Source: a virus. From it: DNA of 64,000 bases. Position 1 is the stretch's first letter. The number at the start of each line of letters is the position of its first letter. The translations under genes were made by a program, and so were the position numbers. Under the pieces are notes generated by a model. The model made no database searches. It was not told the DNA's origin and saw nothing but the letters and a program-made list of their open reading frames with translations. The stretch lies in IMG/VR virus record IMGVR_UViG_3300050011_000164, positions 1-64,000 of that record. One strand, 5' to 3'. This document shows, piece after piece, positions 40,104 to 49,300 of the stretch.

Positions 40104-40844
40104 TTAGGAACCACCCGCCAAAGTAAAATTCACCTGAATCTGGGTTTGCACTTCAACGGGTGAGCCGTTGAGCAAATACGGTCTGTACCGCCATTGTTTA
40201 ACCGCATCGACGGCAGCCTTCACGAGCAGCGGATGCCCACTGATAACCTTCAAGTCCTCAATAGTCCCGTTCGCAGAAATCACCGCTTCAAGCATTACAG
40301 AGCCCTGCACGCGGGCTTGACGCGCCAACGGCGGGTAAGTCGGTGTCACCTTCCGAACCAGCATTCCAGCCGAAACACCTGACGATACTCGCACAATCTT
40401 GGGCGGTGCAAGTTGCGGTGCCGCCACTGGAACTGCACTGAGGATTGAGCCAATCACGCCGTTTGGTGTTCCTCCCGGAATTCCTCCGGGTACGCCACCC
40501 ACTACGCCTTGAACTGCCACAGACGGTGGAGGTGCGTCTTCTATGATCTGTTGAATCTTCTTTGGGATGCGCGTGGGCGTGCGAAGCTGCCCATTCACGA
40601 TGTCGGTCTGTACCTGCTTAACCACCCTAACTGGTGCGGCTGCTGGAGGGGGTGGCGGTGGTGGAGGGGAAGGCGCAACCAGCATAGTGACCAATTGCGC
40701 TGCGGGTAGCTCATCAGTGATGAACAACGGGATTAGAAGCACAATACCGAGGATCGCCGCTTCAATCAGAAACGCGACCGACGTGTATCGCCCGCGTTTG
40801 TCCTTCAGCTTACCGCCAGATTCTAATAGACTGTCTTCAAACAT
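40104..40844 (-). CDS. TonB-like energy-transducing protein
   Basis: 246 aa with all TonB parts: cytoplasmic start MFEDSLLESGGKLKDKRG, one transmembrane helix (22-42), a polyproline spacer (PPPPPPPP near 60-67) and a C-terminal TonB domain from about 155 (TYPPLARQARVQGSV, DAVKQWRYRPYLLNG with the family YP and WRYxP motifs). The N-terminus closely follows acidobacterial TonB proteins. ExbB/ExbD genes are absent here, so it would rely on host motors. A phage TonB could alter outer-membrane transporter use or exclude other phages. It has a GGGGGA site and a terminator. Confidence 0.88.
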   Translation of the reverse strand: MFEDSLLESGGKLKDKRGRYTSVAFLIEAAILGIVLLIPLFITDELPAAQLVTMLVAPSPPPPPPPPAAAPVRVVKQVQTDIVNGQLRTPTRIPKKIQQIIEDAPPPSVAVQGVVGGVPGGIPGGTPNGVIGSILSAVPVAAPQLAPPKIVRVSSGVSAGMLVRKVTPTYPPLARQARVQGSVMLEAVISANGTIEDLKVISGHPLLVKAAVDAVKQWRYRPYLLNGSPVEVQTQIQVNFTLAGGS

Positions 40845-40900
40845 GTATCCCCCGTACTATATTAGAACTCAAAGTCACGTATTTGTTGCACGTTAAACCT

Positions 40901-41014
40901 CTATGGGAACCAGATGTCGTCGTCACCCGGTTGGGCTTGTAGATGACCGATCCAAATGAGTCCACCAACTATAAGCACGAAGCAAAGGATGAAAGCAGCG
41001 ATTTGCCAGAACAT
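40901..41014 (-). CDS. Single-pass membrane microprotein
   Basis: 37 aa: MFWQIAAFILCFVLIVGGLI, then an acidic tail. ATG 41014 overlaps the sigma-like gene stop (TAATG), and it lies 57 nt before the TonB gene, so it belongs to that transcript. It might assist TonB or act alone; no family is recognised. It ends with TAG. Confidence 0.6.
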   Translation of the reverse strand: MFWQIAAFILCFVLIVGGLIWIGHLQAQPGDDDIWFP

Positions 41015-42069
41015 TATACCACCTGTGAAACCTTTCGCCGCCCGCGCTTGCGCTTGGATTCCCCCGTATCGTTATTCTGGAAGCACGCGGCCAATTCTTT
41101 CAGTCGCGTGCGCTGACGAGCGAAAAGAGTCTCACTGATACCCAAAGATTTGGCAGCCTCATGCTGGGACGATGCCTGTTGAATCGCATCCATCGCAAAT
41201 ACCAACTCGGGCTCTTTCGCTTCGACATAACGGCGGAATTCATTGGCGAGCAAGTAGTTCTCGTACTGTTGTGCCGTGCGAGACGTGGCGGCACTCAGGT
41301 AGTCCGAGTGCACATGGCAGTAAGCATCATCCACCACGTCGTACTCACCGTTCTCGTGGCTGGGATCGACATTCGTCACGATGGTGACGTTGCCAATCCG
41401 ACAGATGGGATTCTTGTTGCGCTTCGAATACACGGTGTTGAACTTGTTCGTGAGGCACATGTTAACATACGAGCGGAAACGACGCTCACTCGCCCCATAC
41501 TGACTGATCGGATTGAATGTTTCGATCACATCCGTGCAGCCATTTACTCGGCCATTAGCACCCAGCTTGCGGTGCTTGCTAGATTGCGGTAGGTATTTCA
41601 TGTGAATGATGAGGTCCTGAGTCCAGTCTTGAACATCCCCGTCAACGATAAAGCGAGCAAGGCGCTTCTTAACCCAATTGCTGATGTAGAGGGGGTAGCG
41701 TTCGTAGAATTCGAGGAAGTCCTTTGGAACACGGAAACCGTCGTCGCCGATGTAGTGCCCCGTGCGAGGATCATACTGAATCTTGTCGTATTGGCTATCG
41801 GGTTTGGCGGGTGCTGGCGTGGTGACTGGGATCAGGTCCATCGGCATTGTGCGTCGGACGTGCCACACGCCGTCGATTTCCTCACCGATGGCGATAAGGG
41901 TCTTGATGAGTTCGTATTGCCATTGGTCGCCACATTCGTTTGGCAAACGTTCCGTCGCGAGAGCGAACAGTTGATCGATGCGCTTAGGGCCTTGAAAGAG
42001 AGCTATAGCTAAGAGGTTGCCGAACTTGAGAGAAGAAAATGCGAATGCAGCGGTCTCTAACGGAACCAT
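41014..42069 (-). CDS. RNA polymerase sigma-factor-like protein
   Basis: 351 aa. Residues 115-225 resemble sigma region 2: FLEFYERYPLYISNWVKKRL, DWTQDLIIHMKYL, YGASERRFRSYVNMCLTNKF. Residues 295-325 form a region-4-like helix-turn-helix (SSQHEAAKSLGISETLFARQ), followed by a basic tail. The N-terminal 90 residues are extra. Divergent phage sigma factors with this layout direct late transcription. GGAG is 5 nt before ATG 42069. It is a candidate reader of the repeated GTGGTANAAT promoters; the distant likeness should be tested by structure comparison. Confidence 0.68.
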   Translation of the reverse strand: MVPLETAAFAFSSLKFGNLLAIALFQGPKRIDQLFALATERLPNECGDQWQYELIKTLIAIGEEIDGVWHVRRTMPMDLIPVTTPAPAKPDSQYDKIQYDPRTGHYIGDDGFRVPKDFLEFYERYPLYISNWVKKRLARFIVDGDVQDWTQDLIIHMKYLPQSSKHRKLGANGRVNGCTDVIETFNPISQYGASERRFRSYVNMCLTNKFNTVYSKRNKNPICRIGNVTIVTNVDPSHENGEYDVVDDAYCHVHSDYLSAATSRTAQQYENYLLANEFRRYVEAKEPELVFAMDAIQQASSQHEAAKSLGISETLFARQRTRLKELAACFQNNDTGESKRKRGRRKVSQVV

Positions 42070-42262
42070 TAGGTCTCCAACACTATCAAAATACTGAACT
42101 CCACGGGAATTCAGCGGGTGCCTTCCACTGTAGGCACGTTAACCCTTTAGTACACAGGGTCTATTTAGTTTATACATCAAGAGTTTGGTTTTATCAAGTG
42201 GAAAAAGGTACGAGCGTTTACTCATTCTTCCGTTGGATGCCATTCGGCTCAATGAGGATTCT

Positions 42263-42688
42263 TTAGTGCGCCAGCATCTTCCAGAGCATTCCGAGGAACA
42301 TCAGTACGTTAAAACCAATGCTGATGGCAAGGTTTTTGTCGAAGTTGGACTGCTCTTTATCCGAGGTCTTGGCAGATTTGTCGCCCACGCCCTGCGAACG
42401 GCTCTCACGGAGTGAGATAACGTCCTTGGTCAGTTCCGACACATTGAGAGCGACCTGCTCAATGTCTCCACTCATCACCTTATTGATCTCGCTCTGGTTG
42501 TTTTCGGACTTGCTGTTAGCCTTTTCGGAGGCGGCGAAAGCGACCTGTGTCGTCTTCTCTTGGTTAGCCAAAGCTACCGTGATGGCGGTCTGAGCGAACA
42601 CAGCTTGCTCGTCAACCTTCTTGCTGAGGTTGGCGATTCGTTCCGCCAGTACATCTACCGATAGTCCATTACCGTTGCGATTTGCCAT
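42263..42688 (-). CDS. Coiled-coil protein with C-terminal membrane anchor
   Basis: 141 aa. Residues 10-95 are a coiled coil rich in Ala, Glu, Lys and Ser; the end (NLAISIGFNVLMFLGMLWKM) is one transmembrane helix. This tail-anchored layout resembles phage spanin- or lysis-related proteins, or a membrane-bound tether. It lies next to the terminase gene. The 193-nt gap downstream (42070-42262) has a small hairpin (GTGCCT/AGGCAC) and no gene. Confidence 0.65.
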   Translation of the reverse strand: MANRNGNGLSVDVLAERIANLSKKVDEQAVFAQTAITVALANQEKTTQVAFAASEKANSKSENNQSEINKVMSGDIEQVALNVSELTKDVISLRESRSQGVGDKSAKTSDKEQSNFDKNLAISIGFNVLMFLGMLWKMLAH

Positions 42689-42740
42689 GATTTTTCCTTC
42701 TAACTGGGGTAAAATTGACCCTACCTATAGATTCGGAAGC

Positions 42741-44870
42741 TTAAAAACGGCGTCCCTTGCCTCGGGATACCCTGTGGCTTCCGCCGCCAAATTTGAACTT
42801 GCTCATCTGGTACGTGCGTTCCGCTTGCTTCAGGTCCATCATGCTCATAGCATCGATATTGAGGATCGGCTTATGCGGAAGTGCCTGCTGTCGCTGCATG
42901 ATGAGGCTCTGCCCCGTAGGGTCCATTTTCAAGTGACCCTCATCGATTAGCCATTGCTGAACTTGCATGGCGACAAGCATGACCGCATCCACCATGTCGT
43001 CGTGGGCTCCCTTTTCCAGAGGAGCGTGAACGCGGATACGGTACTTGGCAACCACGTCGGTCTCCACCATCTTGATTTCGTGGATGAACTTCGGCACGTA
43101 CGGAAAATTAGCTGTGTGGTCATTGATGAATGACCGTAAAGCGTAAGCCATCTCCGAGTTGATCGCGGGGGTGAGATTCACCAATTCCATGTTATGGACT
43201 TCATTTTGCTCCAACAAAGTGATAAGCTGACGACCTGCGTGTTGATCGGTTGAGCCCTTAAAACAGGGAAGGATTTTGTTCATTTCCTTCAACCAGAGTA
43301 GGATGTCACCTACGGGTAAGAGTTGGAAATCCTTGTACTTGATACCGTCAGGAGTTTGAATGACAACCCCCGGACCTTCGAATTGCTCGCCAGCAATCAT
43401 ACGGTCGATGTAGTCAAACACTAGGTGGAAACCGTGGGTTAATCCGGGTGTTGGATTAGCGGCTTGACGAACCTCAAGGTGCCCAATCGCCAATGCCGAA
43501 GCGTCGGGCCTAGTATTATCGGGATCAGTGACGTTCACACCGCCAAGATCAAGGCCCCAGAAGTAGTTAAAGCCCACTTGATCGCCATTGAATCGCGTGG
43601 TGTTTAGACGAACGCTCGCACTGGGTAAAGGTTTGCCCATGCTGTCCCACGCACCTTCAGGCTTACCATTCACCAAAACATCCGTGCAGGTTATGATATC
43701 GATGGATCGAACGAACGATTCCGTAGATTCCAAGAATTGTCCGCCGTACTCAGCCCTGAACGTGATGGGGTTCTTACGAGCTTTGTCACGCAAGAACCCT
43801 GCCTTCAATTTCGGGTTCATTTCTGCCGATGAACAACTGAGGGCAAAGGTTGGGTTATCCTCGTTGATACCATCTTCCATCGCCATACGGTAGAGATCGT
43901 ACATCATACCGACTTTCTTCAATGGCGATGAGATGCTCAGAATCAATGAATCCTGAATTTCGACTTTACCATCCGTGCCTGCGGGTTCCACGTGGTGGAA
44001 ATCGCCCGTCTGGTGAAAGTCGGCCTCGTCGATGATGGGGGCGGATTCATCGTGATGGAAGTCGCCAGCGGCAGGTGTAGCAGCATCGTACATATCTTCA
44101 GACGTAGAACCTATCTCGGAACGGAAGTGAGCGAACTCATCAAGAGCGAGGAAGAGAGATGACGGACCACGGACAGCGTTCGTAGTACAGGGTAACGACA
44201 CGACTTGAACAGACGGCTTGGCAGCAACCTTGTGATGACGGTCAGCCTCGCAAGTGAACGTCAGGTTTTTGGCGTTGTTGTCCTTGATGTAGGTATGGAA
44301 CCACGTTGCACGAGTGACGGCAGCCTGAAGCTTTTGGAACAAGCGACCTGCGCCCGTTTCGTCCTGAGCCAAGAAGGTGAAGTCTATCTTTGAGCCCTCA
44401 GCCAAACCGAAGAACTTCTGCGGCGAGTTGATGCACAGCGTTAGGTAGAGCTTGTAGGCGGCAATGGCCGCAACGGCTTCCGATTTACCGCCACGACGAC
44501 CACAGAAGATAACCGCTTCGTTAAAACCTCTCTGTGGTATATCTCGCCAGTCTCCGACGTTGCAGCGTCCCTCTTCGTGGACGATATGGAGATACTCTTC
44601 TTCCGTGACCGTGCAGATCAGTTCATCGCGGAAGGGGTTCCACATCTCCACCATTCCCCAGTTTTCGATGGCGTCAGCCCACTTGGGACGATAATCAAAC
44701 GGGACGGCGAAGAGTGCCTTGATGAGGACTCGCTGAACGGGACGCAGGACGATACCCGTCCCTCCCGGTCCTTCAATGAAATCAATGGCATTGATCTTCC
44801 TTGTCGCATCAGGCAGGATGTTGTCTGCGATCTTTGTCCAAGCTGTATTTTTGACTTTCTTATCAGCCAT
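42741..44870 (-). CDS. Phage terminase, large subunit
   Basis: 709 aa from ATG 44870. ATPase part: CGRRGGKSEAVA (Walker A, near 120), LFLALDEFAHF (Walker B, near 246), SISSPLKKVGMMYDL (coupling motif near 325). Nuclease part: GLDLGG near 440 and HDDMVDAV near 628, the RNase H-like acidic residues that cut concatemers. It docks on the portal and packages DNA. It is longer than most (450-600 aa), with an N-terminal extension and an insert after Walker B containing GDFHHDESAP and GDFHHVEPAG repeats. No ribosome site is evident (ATTCCTTTTATAT before ATG); an upstream ATG 44978 overlaps the previous gene. Confidence 0.9.
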   Translation of the reverse strand: MADKKVKNTAWTKIADNILPDATRKINAIDFIEGPGGTGIVLRPVQRVLIKALFAVPFDYRPKWADAIENWGMVEMWNPFRDELICTVTEEEYLHIVHEEGRCNVGDWRDIPQRGFNEAVIFCGRRGGKSEAVAAIAAYKLYLTLCINSPQKFFGLAEGSKIDFTFLAQDETGAGRLFQKLQAAVTRATWFHTYIKDNNAKNLTFTCEADRHHKVAAKPSVQVVSLPCTTNAVRGPSSLFLALDEFAHFRSEIGSTSEDMYDAATPAAGDFHHDESAPIIDEADFHQTGDFHHVEPAGTDGKVEIQDSLILSISSPLKKVGMMYDLYRMAMEDGINEDNPTFALSCSSAEMNPKLKAGFLRDKARKNPITFRAEYGGQFLESTESFVRSIDIITCTDVLVNGKPEGAWDSMGKPLPSASVRLNTTRFNGDQVGFNYFWGLDLGGVNVTDPDNTRPDASALAIGHLEVRQAANPTPGLTHGFHLVFDYIDRMIAGEQFEGPGVVIQTPDGIKYKDFQLLPVGDILLWLKEMNKILPCFKGSTDQHAGRQLITLLEQNEVHNMELVNLTPAINSEMAYALRSFINDHTANFPYVPKFIHEIKMVETDVVAKYRIRVHAPLEKGAHDDMVDAVMLVAMQVQQWLIDEGHLKMDPTGQSLIMQRQQALPHKPILNIDAMSMMDLKQAERTYQMSKFKFGGGSHRVSRGKGRRF

Positions 44871-44907
44871 ATATAAAAGGAATTGGTAGTAGGAGGATTT
44901 GGGGAGG

Positions 44908-45081
44908 TTATTCGCCGCGTTCGTACTTGCAGCCTTCACAGTCGAGTGGACAGGGGGTGGGCACGTAGCAGGTATCACAGATGAAGTATTTGGTGAAATC
45001 TTCGCCGAAGAGTTCGGCCATAATCTTCAACTTCTTTTCGAGGTCTTCGTCGAGAGGATTATCGCATTTTATACAGTTCAT
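44908..45081 (-). CDS. Zinc-ribbon microprotein
   Basis: 57 aa (MNCIKCDNPLDEDLEKKLKI ...) with CIKC, CDTC and CPLDCEGC: enough Cys for one or two zinc sites. It lies between the tRNA and the terminase gene. A GC-rich hairpin with a T-run ends just before its ATG, and no ribosome site is seen, so how it is expressed is unclear. Confidence 0.55.
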   Translation of the reverse strand: MNCIKCDNPLDEDLEKKLKIMAELFGEDFTKYFICDTCYVPTPCPLDCEGCKYERGE

Positions 45082-45090
45082 AAGAAAACC

Positions 45091-45123
45091 GGGGGCGGCT
45101 GCGTAGCGGAGAGAACCGCCCCC
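45091..45123 (-). terminator. GC-rich hairpin after the tRNA
   Basis: GGGGGCGG/CCGCCCCC with a 17-nt loop, minus strand followed by GGTTTTCTT. It lies 33 nt past the tRNA 3' end and could end the tRNA transcript or help its 3' processing. Confidence 0.55.
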
Positions 45124-45155
45124 TCAACGGCACCCACACATGGTGGGGCCGCACT

Positions 45156-45230
45156 TGGAACCCGCGACGGGACTCACACCCGCAACTCCTTCGTTTAGAA
45201 TGAAGTGCTCTGCAATTGAGCTACGCAGGT
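45156..45230 (-). tRNA. tRNA with anticodon CUA (amber suppressor)
   Basis: 75 nt that fold as a complete cloverleaf with encoded CCA. Acceptor ACCTGCG/CGCGGGT (all pairs, one G-U); D-stem GCTC/GAGC with a 7-nt loop; anticodon stem CTTCA/CGAAG (last pair A-C); loop TTCTAAA, giving anticodon CUA after U33; variable loop GAGTT; T-stem GCGGG/CCCGT with loop TGTGAGT; discriminator U73. The loop would read the stop codon UAG. Because of the A-C pair, a looser loop with UCU (Arg) cannot be wholly excluded. It overlaps the last codons of the upstream gene. Charging identity is unknown. Confidence 0.8.
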
Positions 45231-45481
45231 AAACTTACTTCGTCACGACAATAGCTGATATATCGAGCCGCTGCGCCACATTTGTGCTCGTAACTACAGC
45301 CGCAATCACCATTTTCATCCTCTGGGTATGTGATGACCCTGCCATGTTGCAGCAAGTCGAAGAACGTCATGCAATTGTCACAGAAGAACCCCCACGTGTC
45401 GAAGTCCCACGGAGTGGGGCTTGGATCAGCGGGCAGCGTTGTTAGGCGTCGGTAAGTCCGATGTCCTACTCCTCCGCACAT
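45221..45481 (-). CDS. Small Cys-rich hypothetical protein
   Basis: 86 aa. CDNC, CGCSYEHKCG and CRDE suggest zinc binding; the middle is aromatic (DFDTWGFFCDNCMTFFDLL). ATG 45481 lies in the end of the upstream gene. Its stop codon TAG is inside the 5' end of the tRNA gene that would read TAG. Unrecognised. Confidence 0.6.
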   Translation of the reverse strand: MCGGVGHRTYRRLTTLPADPSPTPWDFDTWGFFCDNCMTFFDLLQHGRVITYPEDENGDCGCSYEHKCGAAARYISYCRDEVSLPA

Positions 45482-45654
45482 AATTCGCTCTCCATCGGCA
45501 CTTCGTCTGGCGGATCGTTCAATGGATACGTTTCAGGCCACTTCTTGCCGCAGCTTGCGTCCACGTTCATTGGCACACGGAGAGGCTTGCGGAATACTTC
45601 GTTGAACTGATCGTGCGTGAAGCACAATAAAATACCCGCAGAGTTGTCTGGCAT
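45466..45654 (-). CDS. Small hypothetical protein
   Basis: 62 aa from ATG 45654, overlapping the upstream stop (TAATG). Contains CFTHDQFNEVFRKPLRVPM and an acidic end (PPDEVPMESELCAEE). Unrecognised. It ends with TAG; the next gene starts inside its end. Confidence 0.55.
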   Translation of the reverse strand: MPDNSAGILLCFTHDQFNEVFRKPLRVPMNVDASCGKKWPETYPLNDPPDEVPMESELCAEE

Positions 45655-45908
45655 TAGGCTTGTCCCCCTTCGCTCATGGGTGTGCCCTGTTGTCCTGACC
45701 TGATTTCCAAGGTAGTTATGCCGCCAGTGGTCGCGATATGAGGCACTTCGACGTTCTTCATGAGCAGAGCCCACTGAGCGATGCGCCCCATCGTGAGGTA
45801 GGTTGGCTCCATCGGGTGGTAGTAGATGCCGTGAACTTCGCAGAACGCGAACGCTTCCTCTTGACTACCTGCGATTGCTTTGAGTGCTTCGTGTTGAAGG
45901 GTGGGCAT
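45654..45908 (-). CDS. Small hypothetical protein
   Basis: 84 aa from ATG 45908 (TAATG overlap). Helical N-terminus (MPTLQHEALKAIAGSQEEAF), CEVHGIYYHP and a C-terminus with ATTGGITT that recurs in the upstream 48-residue protein (ATTGGITD), hinting at a shared origin. Unrecognised. Confidence 0.6.
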   Translation of the reverse strand: MPTLQHEALKAIAGSQEEAFAFCEVHGIYYHPMEPTYLTMGRIAQWALLMKNVEVPHIATTGGITTLEIRSGQQGTPMSEGGQA

Positions 45909-46054
45909 TAGTCGTCCCATCCTTCGCGAGTAATGCCGTCCCAGCCGTCGCGAGTGATTTCGCCTTGGGTGTCAGTGATGCCGCCTGTGGTTGCCATTGT
46001 TGGGTCTGTGCCTTCGATCTCGATTGGTACTTTCTTTCCAAATGTAGTATCCAT
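45908..46054 (-). CDS. Small acidic repeat protein
   Basis: 48 aa. The second half contains a short repeat (ITRDGWDG, ITREGWDD) after ATTGGITD. ATG 46054 overlaps the upstream TAA, with AGGAGAGGA upstream, and its stop overlaps the next start. Part of a chain of small coupled genes before the tRNA. Function unknown. Confidence 0.6.
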   Translation of the reverse strand: MDTTFGKKVPIEIEGTDPTMATTGGITDTQGEITRDGWDGITREGWDD

Positions 46055-46266
46055 TATCGTCCTCTCCTATGTAATACTGGATTTCTTAGGTCAGCCCGAA
46101 CGAACCTTACTCGGCCCCGACCGCCACTTGCCTGTGCTGCGGGCTCTTCAAGCCAGTTATCCCACTCATCTTGGTCGCACTCAATGAGATCAATCGTGTC
46201 CTTCCAGTTATCCTTGGCGAGAACACGACCTGATTTCGATGAGGTTTTGACCCCGATCTTAGCCAC
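46054..46266 (-). CDS. Small hypothetical protein
   Basis: 70 aa from GTG 46266 with GGGGAG 7 nt upstream. N-terminus MAKIGVKTSSKSGRVLAKD, an acidic middle (CDQDEWDNWLEE) and a basic end (GRGRVRFVRADLR). The 3' end also carries a -10-like TATTAC (46071-46076) and ribosome site for the next gene. Unrecognised. Confidence 0.55.
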   Translation of the reverse strand: MAKIGVKTSSKSGRVLAKDNWKDTIDLIECDQDEWDNWLEEPAAQASGGRGRVRFVRADLRNPVLHRRGR

Positions 46267-46314
46267 GGTTAATCTCCCCTCATGTATTCTAACACTCTAG
46301 TGACCTACGGGGGT

Positions 46315-49300
46315 TCATTCTTTCGTGCCGCATATAAAACTGTATGTCGCGATCAAGCTCTCGGTGTCGATGTCATCGATACGGACGAAGACTTCGTACA
46401 CGTAGCCGCCCTCTTCACCTTCGTGCCACACCGCACCCTGAGCCGAGGAGCTATTGATAGCGTCCTTGATCTCGCTGTCGGTGAGCTTGTTCATCAGGTA
46501 CTTCACGCGGCTCGCCTGATTGTAGATATTGAAACTCGACAAACCTTGCGGCTGTTCGACCTGAGCCAGTTGGATTTCACCCTTGCCCGGGACTTGGTTC
46601 AACATCGGACGGTAGGTGACCTTGAACAGTGCCACTAGGGTAGCCGCAATCTCACCGCAGACGTACTGAAGGAAGATTGAGAACTGCTTGGCTTCGTCGG
46701 CACCTGCGACCTTGCCCAGCTTCAGGCTCTTCAGATAAGCTAGTGCGGAACCCGGACGTACAAACCCTGCGGCTTTGCCGCTTGCGAATGCTTTGCCCGG
46801 CACCCCCGTTTGCTGACCGTAAAACTCGTCCGTAAACATCATACCACGGATGTCATTCTCTTTGCGGAGTGGAGCACCTTCGAGCACTTCAGGCTTGCCA
46901 TCACGACCGATGCCAGCAGCCGCAGCGGGGCTGGTGCTGACGTAGGCGATGATGGTGGTGTCAAGAGCACCTTCGAGAGCGGCTGCAAGAGCTATCTCCT
47001 CTGGAACTTCGTCCTTGTCACCAACGATGTCGGGATACTGCATCGGGGTGTTGGTCTGGTTTGGATAATCCACGAGTTCATGCTGAAGCTCGGGGGCGAT
47101 TTCGCGAAGTACCTGACCCGGGAAGAAAAAGTTGAAGCCTGCTTCCTTTTCGATCTCTTCGGGAGTCTTAGCCGCACCTTCGCCCGCATGAACTGGGGGA
47201 AGTCCTGCCGCTTCTTCTTTGTTGTATTTGTCCACGGAATCAATTGCTCCTTGTTCGGAATCGCGGATTCCGATGAATTGCTTGCCCTGATTGACCTGCC
47301 AGCGAGTGGGGCTAACCTGATCGTATGTGTATGGTTCTGCTGCTGCTTTCTTCACGCCCTTACCTCCTGCCATATAGTCCTCGTCATCCCAGCGCAAACC
47401 GTGCTTAGCTAAGATTTGCAAAGCTTCTTCTTTGCTCGGCCCGCCCATGACACCCAGCATCGCTGGGTTCATCTTGAGGGAATCGATTGCGATGCGAAGC
47501 TGGTGCTTCTCAGGTACGCTCATGGCAGCCACTCTTTTCAATACTGCGGTTGCTGTCCTGAGGGATTCCATTTTGATGCCCATGTTGTCCAACATCTTGT
47601 CGTCCTGCTTATTCGTCTGTGGGTACTTGTCGGGGTTCTCCGCACGCTCGGATTCCATCTCCGCAGTGGCGATCTCTTCCCAGTTAACTTCATTTGAGGG
47701 CTGTTCCCAATCGCTCTGCCCACCCGCGTCGTACCACATGTTCGTGATACTATCGACGAAATCACGAGCCTTGTTGCCGCTCGGCGATTTCACCACGCCT
47801 TCGAGTTGCTCGCGTTCGTGCTTTCCACGCTCACCACGGGCATTCTCGGCGTTCTCCGCATAGAACTTCTTACTCTGCTCACCGAACTTCTTGAAGAGGC
47901 GGGCGAACTGACCTGCCAACTCCTTCGGGGTCATTTTCTTCTTCAAGGCATTACGAACCAAATTGTGGAGCGTCGTAAGCCCCGCCGAGTCGTTGTTAAT
48001 CATCAGGGCAGTGTGACCTGTGATCCAATCGTCGTAGCCGAAATGGTCCGCCGCCATCTTAGCCAAGCTCATCATGCTGGCTCCCTTAGAGGGCTCCCAC
48101 TTTACAGTGCAACCTGCGGGACAATCCACTGGGTCCTGTAGCCGACCTTCATACGTCCCATCCGCAGCATACGCCACTGGAACCATCGGTGGCTGGGGCT
48201 TCGGCGGTACGGGCGACGGTGGTTGACCCTTCATCTGGCGGCTACGGTTCTGCGAGATGATCTGGTTACGCTCCTGTACCAACTTCTGGTACTCGGCGTA
48301 TGACGTTGCTGCCAGTTTTGCGGAGGCGTGCTGCGTCATGTACCGCTTGTAATCGTTCGGTCCCTTTTCCTTACCACCCCAGTATGCGTCGGCATCCGCC
48401 AACTCTTCGGAACGCTGGCGGCGAAGTGCGGGACTGTTGGGGTCCTGTTTCGTCTCAGACGGCGGATGCTGAATGGTCTGCTTCTGATACGGCTGCATCT
48501 TCCACAGGTACTTTTCAACAAGCTTGTTGACTGCCGCTTCAGGTTTGGGGATCGCAGCGTACTCCTTACGGAAACTGTCCGCATCCGTCCCACGAAGAAC
48601 GTACTCACGTCCATTCATGGTCAGCAGCATGTGGAACCCCTGCTCATCCTGACCCTGTGCCACGTTAATTGCGGCGGTACGAACCATGTGCAGATATTCC
48701 TGCCCAGCCTGCTTGAGGTTTGCCTCATTGAACAAACTTGCGTTCTTAAGAAATGCCGCCTTGAGTTCGTGGTATGTGGCGATCTTTCCCTTGCCGTATT
48801 TCCCGCTCAGGATGTCGTCAAGCTGCTGTTCGGTAATCTTGAAATAATCCATGCAAGACTGACGGCCCATGCCCGAAGTGTACTGACCGCGAACCCGAGC
48901 AACTGTGTCGGGACTGGGGGCAGCGCCTTCGAACAGGCTTTTGTGGCCTGCGTAACCTTCTTGCGGACGCTCTGCGTGCTTTTCCATATTCGGGGTTGCT
49001 GACAAGCTCGTACCTCCAAACATACCGTTAGCTGAAGTGTTTTCCCTCGGGTGCTGCTTCTCACCACCGATAGGTTGTTCTTTCTTACCTGCCTCGATCC
49101 CACGACGCGCATACTCTGGTTCACGTGCAGGAGGAGCCGCTGGCGGCATACTGGATACGGCTTCGGAGCCACATGCAGCGCATTGTCCCCTTACACTGAG
49201 TTCTCCCTCGTTGCCGCAATTGAGACATTGCCATTTTTCCCGAGGCACTTCGGATGCGATGTTGATGATGATTTGAGTCCCGGGTTTAGCGGTGACTTCT

